Below are positions 36,325 through 44,609 of a DNA stretch of 64,000 nt, piece by piece. The translations under genes were made by a program, and so were the position numbers. The notes under the pieces are model-generated. The model was not told the DNA's origin. It made no database searches and worked only from the letters and a program-made list of their open reading frames with translations. The DNA is from Streptomyces lincolnensis (GTDB taxonomy: Bacteria; Actinomycetota; Actinomycetes; Streptomycetales; Streptomycetaceae), in contig NZ_CP016438.1 of assembly GCF_001685355.1 (NCBI RefSeq), forward strand, positions 7,998,001-8,062,000. Direction: 5' to 3'. Numbering within the stretch: position 1 is the stretch's first letter; each line of letters starts with the position of its first letter.

Positions 36325-37800
36325 TCAGGTCGTGGGGACGAGCCGCCACTGCTGGCAGGTGTTGTTCAGCCAGGTCCACTGCCGTACGTCGGTCCCGTCG
36401 GCCGTACCGCAGTTGGCGACGTCCGCGACCTTGCCGCTGTTCTCGTTCACGATCCGGACGTGGTCACCGGTGGCCGTGTGCACCAGCCGATAGCGCTGGC
36501 ACTTGTTGTTCAGCCAGGACCACTGGCGCAGATCGGCCCCGTCGGCGCTGGAGCAGTCGGCCCCGTCCAGCACACCGCCGGTGGCCACGTTGACCAGGCG
36601 GCTGGTGTCGTCGCCGAGGTCCTCGACCTTCCACTTCTGGTTGGCGCCGCCGGTGCAACTCCACTGGAAGACGTTCGTGCCGTTCGCGGTGTTGCCGCCC
36701 GCCACGTCCAGACACTTGCCGCTGTTGCGGTTGACCAGGGTGTACGCCGTCGGCGTGGCCGCCGTCTCGCCGGACGGGCCGGGGAGCGTCGTCCCGAGCG
36801 CGACCGGGGTGCCGAAGTTCGGGGTGCCGTCGGCGTTCCAGGTGAACTCCTGGGCGCGGGTGGTGCGTCCGTTGCCGCAGCCGCCGTTCGCCGCGGAGTT
36901 GGCGTGGTAGACGATCCAGTTCTCGGTGCCGTCCGGCGAGGTGAAGAAGCCGTTGTGGCCGGGGCCGTAGACGCCGCTCGCGTCGCTGCGCTGGAAGACG
37001 GGGGTCTGCTTCTTCGTCCAGGAGGCGGGGTTGAGCGGGTCGGAGCCGGTCAGCTCCAGCTGGCCGAGCTTGTAGTCGGCGGTCTGGCAGGAGCTGGCGG
37101 AGTACGTCAGGAAGGTGCGGCCGTCGTGGTAGAGCGGCTCGGGGCCTTCGGTGACGGGGCTGCCGGACCGCTCCCAGTCCAGGGTCGGGCTGGAGATGAC
37201 CGTGAAGGTGCTGCTCGCCAGGGTGTACGGATTGCTCAGCGGCGCGATGACCAGGCTCTGGGTGCTGCCGTTGACGAACCCGCTGCCGAGCAGATACAGC
37301 CTGCCGTTCGCCTGGAGCACGCTCGCGTCGATCAGCCAGCCACCCGGGGTGAGGTTGGACCCGGTCAGCGAACCCTTGTAGGTGTACGGTCCCATGGGGT
37401 CGGTGCCCGCGCTCTCCAGCACATGCGTGCGCTGCGAGTCGCAGCAGGCCACACCGCTCTGCCCGGCCGAGTAGTACACGTACCAGTGGCCGTTGAACAG
37501 GTGCATCTCCGGCGCCCAGATGTTGGTGTTGCGCGTCGGGGTGGTGTCCGCATACACCTGCACGCCGGCCGCGGTGGCGAGGCCCGCCAGGGTCGGGGAC
37601 TTGCGGATGCCGAGGATCCCGGTGAACGTCGTGGTGATCAGGTAGTAGTTGCCGTCGTGGTACTGGAGCCACGGATCGGCGCCCTTGAACGACTTCACCG
37701 GGTTGGTGAACGGACGGCCGTCGGCGGCGACGGCGGGCTGGGTCGTCGCCGACACCAGGGCGATGAGTACGGTGATGAGACCGACGAGTAGCCGACGCAT
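36325..37800 (-). CDS. Secreted GH43 arabinosidase with ricin-type (CBM13) domain
   Basis: The 491-residue exported enzyme has a signal peptide (MRRLLVGLITVLIALVSATT, cleavage after AVA near 25). Its GH43 domain covers about 30-345, with FKGADPWLQYHDG (base Asp), WAPEMHLFNGHWYVYYSAG and TEGPEPLYHDG (acid Glu). From about residue 350 a ricin B-type trefoil follows with repeated QxW-type motifs (NQKWKVE, QWSWLNNKCQRYRL, QWTWLNNTCQQWRL). It probably acts on arabinan or arabinoxylan, beside its CBM42-bearing partner downstream. The region upstream of the start carries a possible operator. Confidence 0.92.
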   Translation of the reverse strand: MRRLLVGLITVLIALVSATTQPAVAADGRPFTNPVKSFKGADPWLQYHDGNYYLITTTFTGILGIRKSPTLAGLATAAGVQVYADTTPTRNTNIWAPEMHLFNGHWYVYYSAGQSGVACCDSQRTHVLESAGTDPMGPYTYKGSLTGSNLTPGGWLIDASVLQANGRLYLLGSGFVNGSTQSLVIAPLSNPYTLASSTFTVISSPTLDWERSGSPVTEGPEPLYHDGRTFLTYSASSCQTADYKLGQLELTGSDPLNPASWTKKQTPVFQRSDASGVYGPGHNGFFTSPDGTENWIVYHANSAANGGCGNGRTTRAQEFTWNADGTPNFGTPVALGTTLPGPSGETAATPTAYTLVNRNSGKCLDVAGGNTANGTNVFQWSCTGGANQKWKVEDLGDDTSRLVNVATGGVLDGADCSSADGADLRQWSWLNNKCQRYRLVHTATGDHVRIVNENSGKVADVANCGTADGTDVRQWTWLNNTCQQWRLVPTT

Positions 37801-37813
37801 GGGCGACCGTCCT

Positions 37814-37840
37814 GTTCGTGATATCGAACGCGGTTCGTGA
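37814..37840 (-). promoter_or_regulatory. Possible operator of the GH43 operon
   Basis: GTTCGTGATATCGAAC (37814-37829) has 5-bp inverted arms, and its left half GTTCGTGA recurs as a direct repeat at 37833-37840, 19 bp away. It lies 14-40 bp upstream of the first GH43 start. No regulator gene is next to it. Confidence 0.4.
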
Positions 37841-37887
37841 ATTCGGTCAGAAGATAAGCGGAGGGCATGCCCCCGTCAACGGTTCCG

Positions 37888-38844
37888 TCACGCGCGCTTC
37901 ACACGGGCGATGCTCAGCGTGTTCGCGGTGACGATCGCGCCGATGCCCGCCCACTCCGTCCAGCCGAGGTCCTGGCCGAGGCCGAGCCGCCCCACGACGG
38001 CGGCGAGGACCGGGTTGACGCTCATGAACAGGCCGAAGGCCTGGGCCGGTACATGGCGCAGGGTGAACAGGTCGGCCAGGTACGGCACCGCGGAGGACAG
38101 CACCCCGGCCGTCACCGCGTATACGACGGCCACCGCGCTCGGCGGCTCGCGCAACACGAGTACCGCGCCGACCGGCAGGAACATCACCGCGGAGAACGCG
38201 GCGGCCGCGGCGGAGCCCTGGGCCCCGGGCACCCGCCGGCCGACCGTGCGGTTGAGCAGGATGTACGACGCCCAGCAGGCGGCGGCGAGCAGACCCAGGC
38301 CCATCCCGAGATAGTCGGCCGAGGGGCGCGGCCGCAGCAGCGTGACGACACCCGCGGCGGCGATCAGCGCGCAGCACAGGTCCACGCGGCGGCGCGTCGC
38401 GGCGAGGGCGACGGTGAGCGGGCCTAGGAACTCCAGGGTCACCGCGAGCCCGAGGCCCACGCGGTCGACGGCGCTGTACAGGGAGAGGTTCATCGCCCCG
38501 AACACCAGGCCGAGCAGCAGGACCGGCCACCACTGCCGCCGTGTGAAGGACCGCAGTCGGGGCCGTCCCACCGCCAACAGGGCGAGTGCGGCCACGTATT
38601 GACGGACCGCCACGACTCCCACCGGGCCGAGGACGGGAAAGGCCAGAGATCCGATCGCGGCCCCCGTCTGGTTGGACAGACCGCTGGCGACCATGGTGAC
38701 GACACCGGCGAGACGCCCACGGACGGGTGCCGTCGCGTCGACGGCGGCCAGGGCGTCGGCCGCGGAGGGCGAGCCGGCTTCGGGGGAGGGCGACGCGGGA
38801 GTGGAGGAGGGTGAGCCGGCTGCGGGGGAGGGCGAGGCGGACAT
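37888..38844 (-). CDS. EamA/RhtA-type metabolite exporter
   Basis: The 318-residue protein has ten predicted helices in two EamA halves (LAGVVTMVASGLSNQTGAAI to TVALAATR, and DYLGMGLGLLAAACWASYIL to the end). Its pattern is like RhtA, an exporter of threonine and homoserine. A Ser/Pro/Ala-rich N-terminal tail with two near repeats (SPAAGSPSSTPASPSPEAGS) precedes it. ATG 38844 is chosen over the longer frame, which would run through the divergent promoter region. The paired LysR gene on the other strand probably controls it. Confidence 0.88.
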   Translation of the reverse strand: MSASPSPAAGSPSSTPASPSPEAGSPSAADALAAVDATAPVRGRLAGVVTMVASGLSNQTGAAIGSLAFPVLGPVGVVAVRQYVAALALLAVGRPRLRSFTRRQWWPVLLLGLVFGAMNLSLYSAVDRVGLGLAVTLEFLGPLTVALAATRRRVDLCCALIAAAGVVTLLRPRPSADYLGMGLGLLAAACWASYILLNRTVGRRVPGAQGSAAAAAFSAVMFLPVGAVLVLREPPSAVAVVYAVTAGVLSSAVPYLADLFTLRHVPAQAFGLFMSVNPVLAAVVGRLGLGQDLGWTEWAGIGAIVTANTLSIARVKRA

Positions 38845-38873
38845 ACGCCGATCGTGCGGCCCGTCCCTCGCAT

Positions 38874-38886
38874 ACGCACAATGCGT
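38874..38886. promoter_or_regulatory. Palindrome between the EamA and LysR genes
   Basis: ACGCA (38874-38878) and TGCGT (38882-38886) flank CAA. A second, imperfect pair (ATACG/CGCAT, 38901-38915) lies by the LysR start codon. Position and dyad symmetry fit a LysR-type autoregulatory site. Confidence 0.45.
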
Positions 38887-38913
38887 ACACCGGTCCATCC
38901 ATACGCTGTACGC

Positions 38914-39771
38914 ATGCATGATGTGGAGCTCAGACAGCTGCGCTGCCTCGTCGCGATCGTCGACGAGGGCACCTTCACCGACGCGGCCATCGCGCTCGGC
39001 GTCTCCCAGGCGGCCGTGTCCCGCACCCTGGCCTCGCTCGAACGGGCCCTCGGCGTACGGCTGTTGCGCCGCACCTCACGGGAGGTGACGCCGACCGCGA
39101 CCGGGCAGCGGGTGCTGGCGCAGGCCCGGCGGGTGCTCGGCGAGGTGGACGACCTGGTCCGGGAGGCCACCTCGGGCCACACCCGGCTGCGGATCGGCTA
39201 CGCCTGGTCCGCGCTCGGCCGGCACACCTCCGCGTTCCAGCGCCGCTGGGCCCAGACACATCCCGGCACCGATCTGCACCTGGCCCGGACCAACTCCGCC
39301 ACCGCCGGTCTCGCGGAGGGCGGCTGCGATCTCGCCGTGGTGCGCAGGCCGTTGGACGACCGCCGGTTCGACTCCGTCATCGTCGGCCTGGAACGGCGGT
39401 TGTGCGCCCTGGCCGCCGACGACCCCCTGGCCCGGCGCCGTTCGGTGCGGCTCGCCGACCTAGCCGGCCGCACCCTCCTGATCGACCGCCGGACCGGCAC
39501 CACGACCCCCGAGCTGTGGCCGGCGGACGCCCGCCCGCGGACCGAGGAGACACATGACGTGGACGACTGGCTCACCCTGATCTCCACGGGCCGGTGCGTC
39601 GGCGTGACCGCGGAGTCGACCGCCGACCAGTACCCGCGCCGCGGCATCGTCTACCGTCCGGTGCGCGACGCCGAGCCGATCGCCGTGCGCCTGGCCTGGT
39701 GGCGCGACGAGGCACACCCCGCCACCCAGGCCGTCGTGGAACTGCTCACGGCCCTCTACCGCACCGGCTGA
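38914..39771 (+). CDS. LysR-family transcriptional regulator
   Basis: The 285-residue regulator has an N-terminal winged helix (ELRQLRCLVAIVDEGTFTDA, AIALGVSQAAVSRTLASLER, RLLRRTSREVTPTATG) and a shortened periplasmic-binding-like effector domain (TRLRIGYAWSALGRHTSAFQ, GGCDLAVVRRPLDD). ATG 38914 starts the family alignment. It is divergent from the EamA exporter, the usual arrangement for a regulator and its target. Its last 16 bp overlap the convergent permease gene. Confidence 0.9.
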   Translation: MHDVELRQLRCLVAIVDEGTFTDAAIALGVSQAAVSRTLASLERALGVRLLRRTSREVTPTATGQRVLAQARRVLGEVDDLVREATSGHTRLRIGYAWSALGRHTSAFQRRWAQTHPGTDLHLARTNSATAGLAEGGCDLAVVRRPLDDRRFDSVIVGLERRLCALAADDPLARRRSVRLADLAGRTLLIDRRTGTTTPELWPADARPRTEETHDVDDWLTLISTGRCVGVTAESTADQYPRRGIVYRPVRDAEPIAVRLAWWRDEAHPATQAVVELLTALYRTG

Positions 39772-41438
39772 ACGGCCGTCGCCGGCAGCACGTGGTCGCC
39801 GACCTTGTCGGTGCTCAGGCACAGCGAGCAGATGACCGCGTCGTGCGTGCGGCAGGCGGCCAGGTCGGGGCGCTCGTAGGGCTGGCGGCAGACATGGCAG
39901 TCGTACGTCGTCGCGCTGGGGTTGCCGTCGGCGTCCAGGAGCGGCTCGTCGATGCCGTCGTCGGTGCGGCGCAGGTAGTACCTGCCCTTGGTGACGATCG
40001 CCATCAACGGGGTGAGGACGAAGGCGATGACGGCCGCGGCGACGGGGGAGTACGGCTGGAGGGTGTCGCCGAGGGCGTGGAAGTACATCGCGATGGACAG
40101 CCCGGAGGCGGCGACGAAGGCGACGACACCGACCGGGTTGACGGCGTGCAGCATGCCCCGGCGGAACTCCGGCTGGAGCGGGGAGATCTTCAGCAGGTAC
40201 TTGTTGACGCCGATGTCGGTGGCGACGGTCACGACCCAGGCGATGGCGCAGTTCGAGTAGAAGCCCAGGATGCTGTTGAGGAAGCTGAACATGTCTGCCT
40301 CCATCAGGATGAGCGCGAAGCCCAGGTTGACCAGGACGAAGACCATCCGGCCCGGGTAGCGCCGGGTGACGCGGGTGAAGGAGTTGGTCCACGCCAGCGA
40401 ACCGGAGTACGCGTTGGTCACGTTGATCTTGATCTGGCTGATCACGACGAGCACCACGGCCAGCGGGACCACCAGCCAGGACGGCATCATCGCGTCGAAG
40501 GCGCCGCGGAACTGCTGGATCGGCTCGGGCGCCGCCGTCGGACCGACCTTGGCCAGGATGTAGACGGCGAGGAAGACCCCGATGGCCTGCTTGAGCGCGC
40601 CCAGGACCACCCACCCGGGACCGGCCATGATCACCGCGGTCCACCAACCGCGCTTGTTCGCCTCGGTCTTGGGCGGCATGAAGCGCAGGTAGTCGATCTG
40701 TTCGCCGATCTGGGCGATCAGGGACAGGCAGACACCGGCACCCAGCAGCACGGAGGCGGTGTTGACGCCGCCCTCGCCGTCGGTGCCCGCGTAGGACAGG
40801 AAGCGGTCGACCGTGCCGGGGTCGGTGGCGATCAGGTAGACCAGCGGGGCGACCATCAGGACGAGCCAGACCGGGGTGGTCCACACCTGGAGCTTGCTGA
40901 GCGCCTTCATGCCGTAGATCACCAGCGGGATCACCATCAGCGTGGAGACCAGATACCCCAGCCACAGCGGCAGCCCGAGGCCCAGCTTGAGGCCCTGGGC
41001 CATGATCGAGCCTTCGAGGGCGAAGAAGATGAAGGTGAAGCTGGCGAAGATGACGCTGGTGAGGATGGAGCCGTAGTAGCCGAAGCCGGAGCCGCGGGTG
41101 ATCAGATCCAGGTCGATGTTGTACCGGGCGCCGTAGTACGCCAGCGGGAAGCCGGTGACGAAGATGACCACCGCGGCGACGGCGATCGCCACGAGCGCGT
41201 TGCCGGTGCCGTGGGCCAGGCCGATGCCCGCGCCGATGGAGAAGTCGGCCATGTAGGCGATGCCGCCGAGCGCGGTCGTCGCCACGACCATGGGTGTCCA
41301 GCGCCGGTAGCTGCGGGGAGCGAAGCGGAGGGTGTAGTCCTCCAGCGTCTCCCGCACCGCCTGGTCGGTCTGCCGCGGAGGGACCGCGCCGGGCTGCGCC
41401 TCGGCCGCGTCCGACTGTGTATACAACCCAGAATCCAT
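39756..41438 (-). CDS. NCS1-family nucleobase/allantoin permease with Cys-rich C-terminal tail
   Basis: The 560-residue protein has about 12 helices of the NCS1 cytosine/purine/hydantoin permease family (GGIAYMADFSIGAGIGLAHG, RGSGFGYYGSILTSVIFASF, SLIAQIGEQIDYLRFMPPKT, LIKINV-type TM8 region ISQIKINVTNAYSGSLAWTN). After the last helix a soluble tail of about 70 residues contains YDCHVCRQPYERPD, ACRTHDAVICSLCLSTDK. These are five or six cysteines with a His, arranged like a treble-clef or zinc ribbon, which NCS1 carriers do not normally have. ATG 41438 begins the family sequence. Substrate could be a purine, cytosine or allantoin. Confidence 0.88.
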   Translation of the reverse strand: MDSGLYTQSDAAEAQPGAVPPRQTDQAVRETLEDYTLRFAPRSYRRWTPMVVATTALGGIAYMADFSIGAGIGLAHGTGNALVAIAVAAVVIFVTGFPLAYYGARYNIDLDLITRGSGFGYYGSILTSVIFASFTFIFFALEGSIMAQGLKLGLGLPLWLGYLVSTLMVIPLVIYGMKALSKLQVWTTPVWLVLMVAPLVYLIATDPGTVDRFLSYAGTDGEGGVNTASVLLGAGVCLSLIAQIGEQIDYLRFMPPKTEANKRGWWTAVIMAGPGWVVLGALKQAIGVFLAVYILAKVGPTAAPEPIQQFRGAFDAMMPSWLVVPLAVVLVVISQIKINVTNAYSGSLAWTNSFTRVTRRYPGRMVFVLVNLGFALILMEADMFSFLNSILGFYSNCAIAWVVTVATDIGVNKYLLKISPLQPEFRRGMLHAVNPVGVVAFVAASGLSIAMYFHALGDTLQPYSPVAAAVIAFVLTPLMAIVTKGRYYLRRTDDGIDEPLLDADGNPSATTYDCHVCRQPYERPDLAACRTHDAVICSLCLSTDKVGDHVLPATAVQPVR

Positions 41439-41661
41439 GGGGGGACACGTTAGAAACCGCTTGTTACCCCGGGCGGCATCACCGATGAACGGCACGTTTC
41501 CGCACCTGAGGGCGGTAAGGGCGGTGTGGGAGAGACGACGGCAGGATTGGCCAGAACTCCACGGTGTGTGAAGGGTGTGTGGAGCGAACGCGCCTGCGCG
41601 CACCGGAGGTTCACCTACGTTGGTGCCTGATCATCGACGCCAACCCGCAGGAGGACCTGCC

Positions 41662-42468
41662 GTGTCGGACCCCACCGCCGCCGCCCGGGCGGACGCCCGC
41701 ATCGACACCTCCAAGCCGCACTCGGCCCGTTTCTGGAACTACTTCGTGGGCGGCAAGGACCACTACGAGGTCGACCAGCGGATCGGGGACGAGATCAAGG
41801 AGATCTTCCCCGGCCTCGTCGACGTGGCGCTCACCAGCCGCCACTTCCTGGGCCGCGCCGTCCGCCACCTCGCGGGCGAGCAGGGCATACGGCAGTTCCT
41901 GGACGTCGGCACCGGACTGCCCACCGCGGACAACACCCACGAGGTGGCCCAGCGCGTGGCACCGGACGCCCGCATCGTCTACGTCGACAACGACCCCGTC
42001 GTACTGGCCCACGCGCACGCCCTGCTCACCAGCACCCGCGAGGGCAGGACCGCCTACCTGGACGCCGACCTCTACGAACCCGAGGCCGTCCTGGAGGCCG
42101 CCGCGGGCACCCTGGACCTGTCCCGGCCGGTCGCCCTGATGATCCTCAACACCCTCGGCCACGTGGCCGACCACGGCCGGGCCCGTGACCTCGTCGCCCG
42201 GCTGATGGCCGGACTGCCCTCGGGCAGCTACCTGGTGATCAGCGACAGCACCGCCACCAGCGAGGGCATGATCGCCGCGTCGGAGGCGTACAACAAGAGC
42301 GGCGCCGTCCCGTACCACGTGCGCAGCGTCGCGGAGATCGCCGCCTTCTTCGACGGCCTCGACGTGCTGGAGCCCGGCATCGTCCGGGTCCCCGAGTGGC
42401 GGCCCGACTCCGAGACGGCCGCCCCCGCCGGGGTCGACGCCTACTGCGGGGTGGGGCGCAAGCACTGA
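41662..42468 (+). CDS. SAM-dependent methyltransferase, DUF574 family
   Basis: The 268-residue Rossmann methyltransferase begins at GTG 41662 behind GGAGG. The family hallmarks are the opening IDTSKPHSARFWNYFVGGKD, HYEVD and the SAM-binding LDVGTGLPTADNTHEVAQ. VYVDNDPVVLAHAHAL and DLSRPVALMILNTLGHVADH follow. The family is expanded in Streptomyces and mostly of unknown substrate. Confidence 0.92.
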   Translation: MSDPTAAARADARIDTSKPHSARFWNYFVGGKDHYEVDQRIGDEIKEIFPGLVDVALTSRHFLGRAVRHLAGEQGIRQFLDVGTGLPTADNTHEVAQRVAPDARIVYVDNDPVVLAHAHALLTSTREGRTAYLDADLYEPEAVLEAAAGTLDLSRPVALMILNTLGHVADHGRARDLVARLMAGLPSGSYLVISDSTATSEGMIAASEAYNKSGAVPYHVRSVAEIAAFFDGLDVLEPGIVRVPEWRPDSETAAPAGVDAYCGVGRKH

Positions 42469-42539
42469 CGCCGGGCGGCTCGGGAGGGTGAGCGGGGGCG
42501 ACGAGCCCGACCCGTGGGCGAGGGCGACGGCCGCCCGGA

Positions 42540-43871
42540 TCACGCGGCCCGTTCGGTCTCCGCGTCCGTGGTGTGGGCGCGACGGGCGGGCAGCGCGACG
42601 GCCGCCGTGAGCGCGGGCCGGGCGGCCGTCGGGGCCGCCGTACGGCTCTGGCGGAACCACGTCACGAGCACCAGTGGGTACACGAGGTAGCCGAAACGCG
42701 TGGCCGGCATCAGGCACATGGCGAGTCCCAGCCCGAGGGCCAGCCGGTCGGCCGCGGCGAGAACCGTACGGGGCGGGCGCACCAGCAGCCAGGTACCCAC
42801 CGCCAGGGCGCTCACCGCCAGGGCCGCGACGGCGAGGACGTGTCCGCCGGGGACGTAGGTGGCGAGCAGGTAGCCGGGCAGGGGACTGGTCGCCGGGGAG
42901 CCGGTCCCGGCCGCGCCGAGCGGGAAGAGCACCACGTGCTCGACGAAGGCGTGCGGATCGGCCAGCGCGCTCGGCACCACCGCGACCGCCGCCACCAGCA
43001 GGGCCGTGGCGGCGGCCCGCAGCGCGGTACGGCGGCCCGCCGTCACCAGGAGCAGCACGAGCGCCACCGGCAGCAGCGGCCAGGCGGTCCACTTCAGCGC
43101 CGCCGCGGCGCCCAACGCCGCCCCGGCCGCCGTACCGGACCCGCGCCGGCCCGCGAGCGCCAGCGCCAGGCACATCAGCCCGATCACCGGCAGGTCCACC
43201 CCGCCCACCGCGACCGGCAGCGCCACCGCCGGGAACCCGGCGAGCAGCAGCGCGGCCCGGGCCGGCGGCAGGGAGCCCGCGGTGCGTGGCGCGGCCGGGG
43301 GACTGGCCGGGGCGTGCCCGCCGTCGCCGGCGTACCGGGCGGCGAGAGCCATGGACCCGAGGAACACCGCGGCGAACCACAGCCGGGCGTCCGCGAGCGG
43401 GGTGTCGCCCAGCAGCGCGTGCGGAAGGCCGAACACCGCCATGCCGGGCAGGTAGGGGTTGAAGTCGCCGACGTCGACCGGATGCGGTGCGTAGGGGCTG
43501 CCGGTGTTCAGCAGCAGCCGCGCCGAGTGCTCGACGACACCGACCTCCGGCTGGGCCGTACCCAGGACCATCAGCACCGCCAGCGGCACCACGACGGACC
43601 CGGCCGCCGCGGCGAGCGCGGCCCCCCTGCCCCAGGCGGCCGACGAGCGCCCGGCCAGCACCGCCGCCGTGGCGTAACCGGCCGCCGCGCACAGGCCCCA
43701 CACCCGGTGCGCGGACAGCGTGGTGACCGCGGCGAGCACGAGCGCGAACACCACGCATCCCAGCCAGTACGGGCCGTCCCTGCGCGTCCCGGAGAAGCGC
43801 GCTCCTGACGGCCGGGCGGCCGTGCCGGTGGGGATGGAGACAAGGTTGAGGGCGGGTGACGGCTCTGACAC
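42540..43871 (-). CDS. GT87/DUF2029-type polytopic mannosyltransferase-like protein
   Basis: The 443-residue membrane protein has about 11 helices and a large external loop with DVGDFNPYLPGMAVFGLPHA. The combination of polyprenol-sugar-dependent features resembles the alpha-mannosyltransferase (GT87, DUF2029) group. The C-terminus is a basic cytoplasmic tail. GTG 43871 is preceded by GGAGCT. The acceptor is unknown; lipoglycan synthesis is a reasonable guess. Confidence 0.75.
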   Translation of the reverse strand: MSEPSPALNLVSIPTGTAARPSGARFSGTRRDGPYWLGCVVFALVLAAVTTLSAHRVWGLCAAAGYATAAVLAGRSSAAWGRGAALAAAAGSVVVPLAVLMVLGTAQPEVGVVEHSARLLLNTGSPYAPHPVDVGDFNPYLPGMAVFGLPHALLGDTPLADARLWFAAVFLGSMALAARYAGDGGHAPASPPAAPRTAGSLPPARAALLLAGFPAVALPVAVGGVDLPVIGLMCLALALAGRRGSGTAAGAALGAAAALKWTAWPLLPVALVLLLVTAGRRTALRAAATALLVAAVAVVPSALADPHAFVEHVVLFPLGAAGTGSPATSPLPGYLLATYVPGGHVLAVAALAVSALAVGTWLLVRPPRTVLAAADRLALGLGLAMCLMPATRFGYLVYPLVLVTWFRQSRTAAPTAARPALTAAVALPARRAHTTDAETERAA

Positions 43872-44142
43872 GGGGAGCTCCGATGGCGGAAGTGGCGAAA
43901 GCTGCGGAAGCGGCAGATGGCGAGGGAAGCGGGCCGGACCTCAATCTCCCGCCCCGGCACACCCGGCCACTTCGGCCGAACGGCCGGTGTTCGCGGCCCT
44001 CGGCCTCGCCGCGCCCCCGTTTCCTCGGCCGAACGAGTGAGGCCGAGCGGCTACCGTCACGGGTGCGGGGCGGGAGGGCGCATTCGCTCCCCGTCCGCAC
44101 CCGCCGCACCCGCACACCTCGCGCACCCGAAGGACTCCCCCC

Positions 44143-44478
44143 GTGCTCGTCGCCCGTTCCGTCCTCCTGTTCGTCCTCGCCGCGCTGTTCGAGATCGGGG
44201 GCGCCTGGCTGGTCTGGCAGGGCGTCCGTGAGCACCGGGGCTGGGTCTGGATCGGCGCCGGTGTCATCGCCCTGGGCCTGTACGGCTTCGTCGCCACCCT
44301 CCAGCCGGACGCCGACTTCGGCCGGATCCTCGCCGCGTACGGCGGGATCTTCGTCGCCGGGTCGATCGCCTGGGGCATGGTCGCCGACGGCTACCGCCCC
44401 GACCGCTTCGACGTGACGGGCGCGCTGATCTGCCTCGCGGGCATGGCCGTGATCATGTACGCCCCGCGCGGACACTGA
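44143..44478 (+). CDS. YnfA/UPF0060 family small membrane protein
   Basis: The 111-residue protein has four membrane helices and matches UPF0060 over its full length ([73 protein letters not shown]). YnfA proteins resemble SMR-type efflux transporters; the substrate is unclear. The GTG at 44143 is the start, and the frame fits the family length. Confidence 0.9.
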   Translation: MLVARSVLLFVLAALFEIGGAWLVWQGVREHRGWVWIGAGVIALGLYGFVATLQPDADFGRILAAYGGIFVAGSIAWGMVADGYRPDRFDVTGALICLAGMAVIMYAPRGH

Positions 44479-44609
44479 CCTCGACGACGGGAACGCGACG
44501 ACGGGACCTCGATGACGTGACCGAGGCCGAGGCCCGTGACGGCAGGGCCGAGGCCGAGGTGTGACGGTCCTGTCCGCTCCGGCCGCCCACCCCGCACTAC
44601 CGTGGAGAC

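Noticed and set aside
39594..41453. 619-codon open frame on the plus strand
   Set aside because: It is the antisense of the NCS1 permease, rich in Asp, Gly and His, without any domain.
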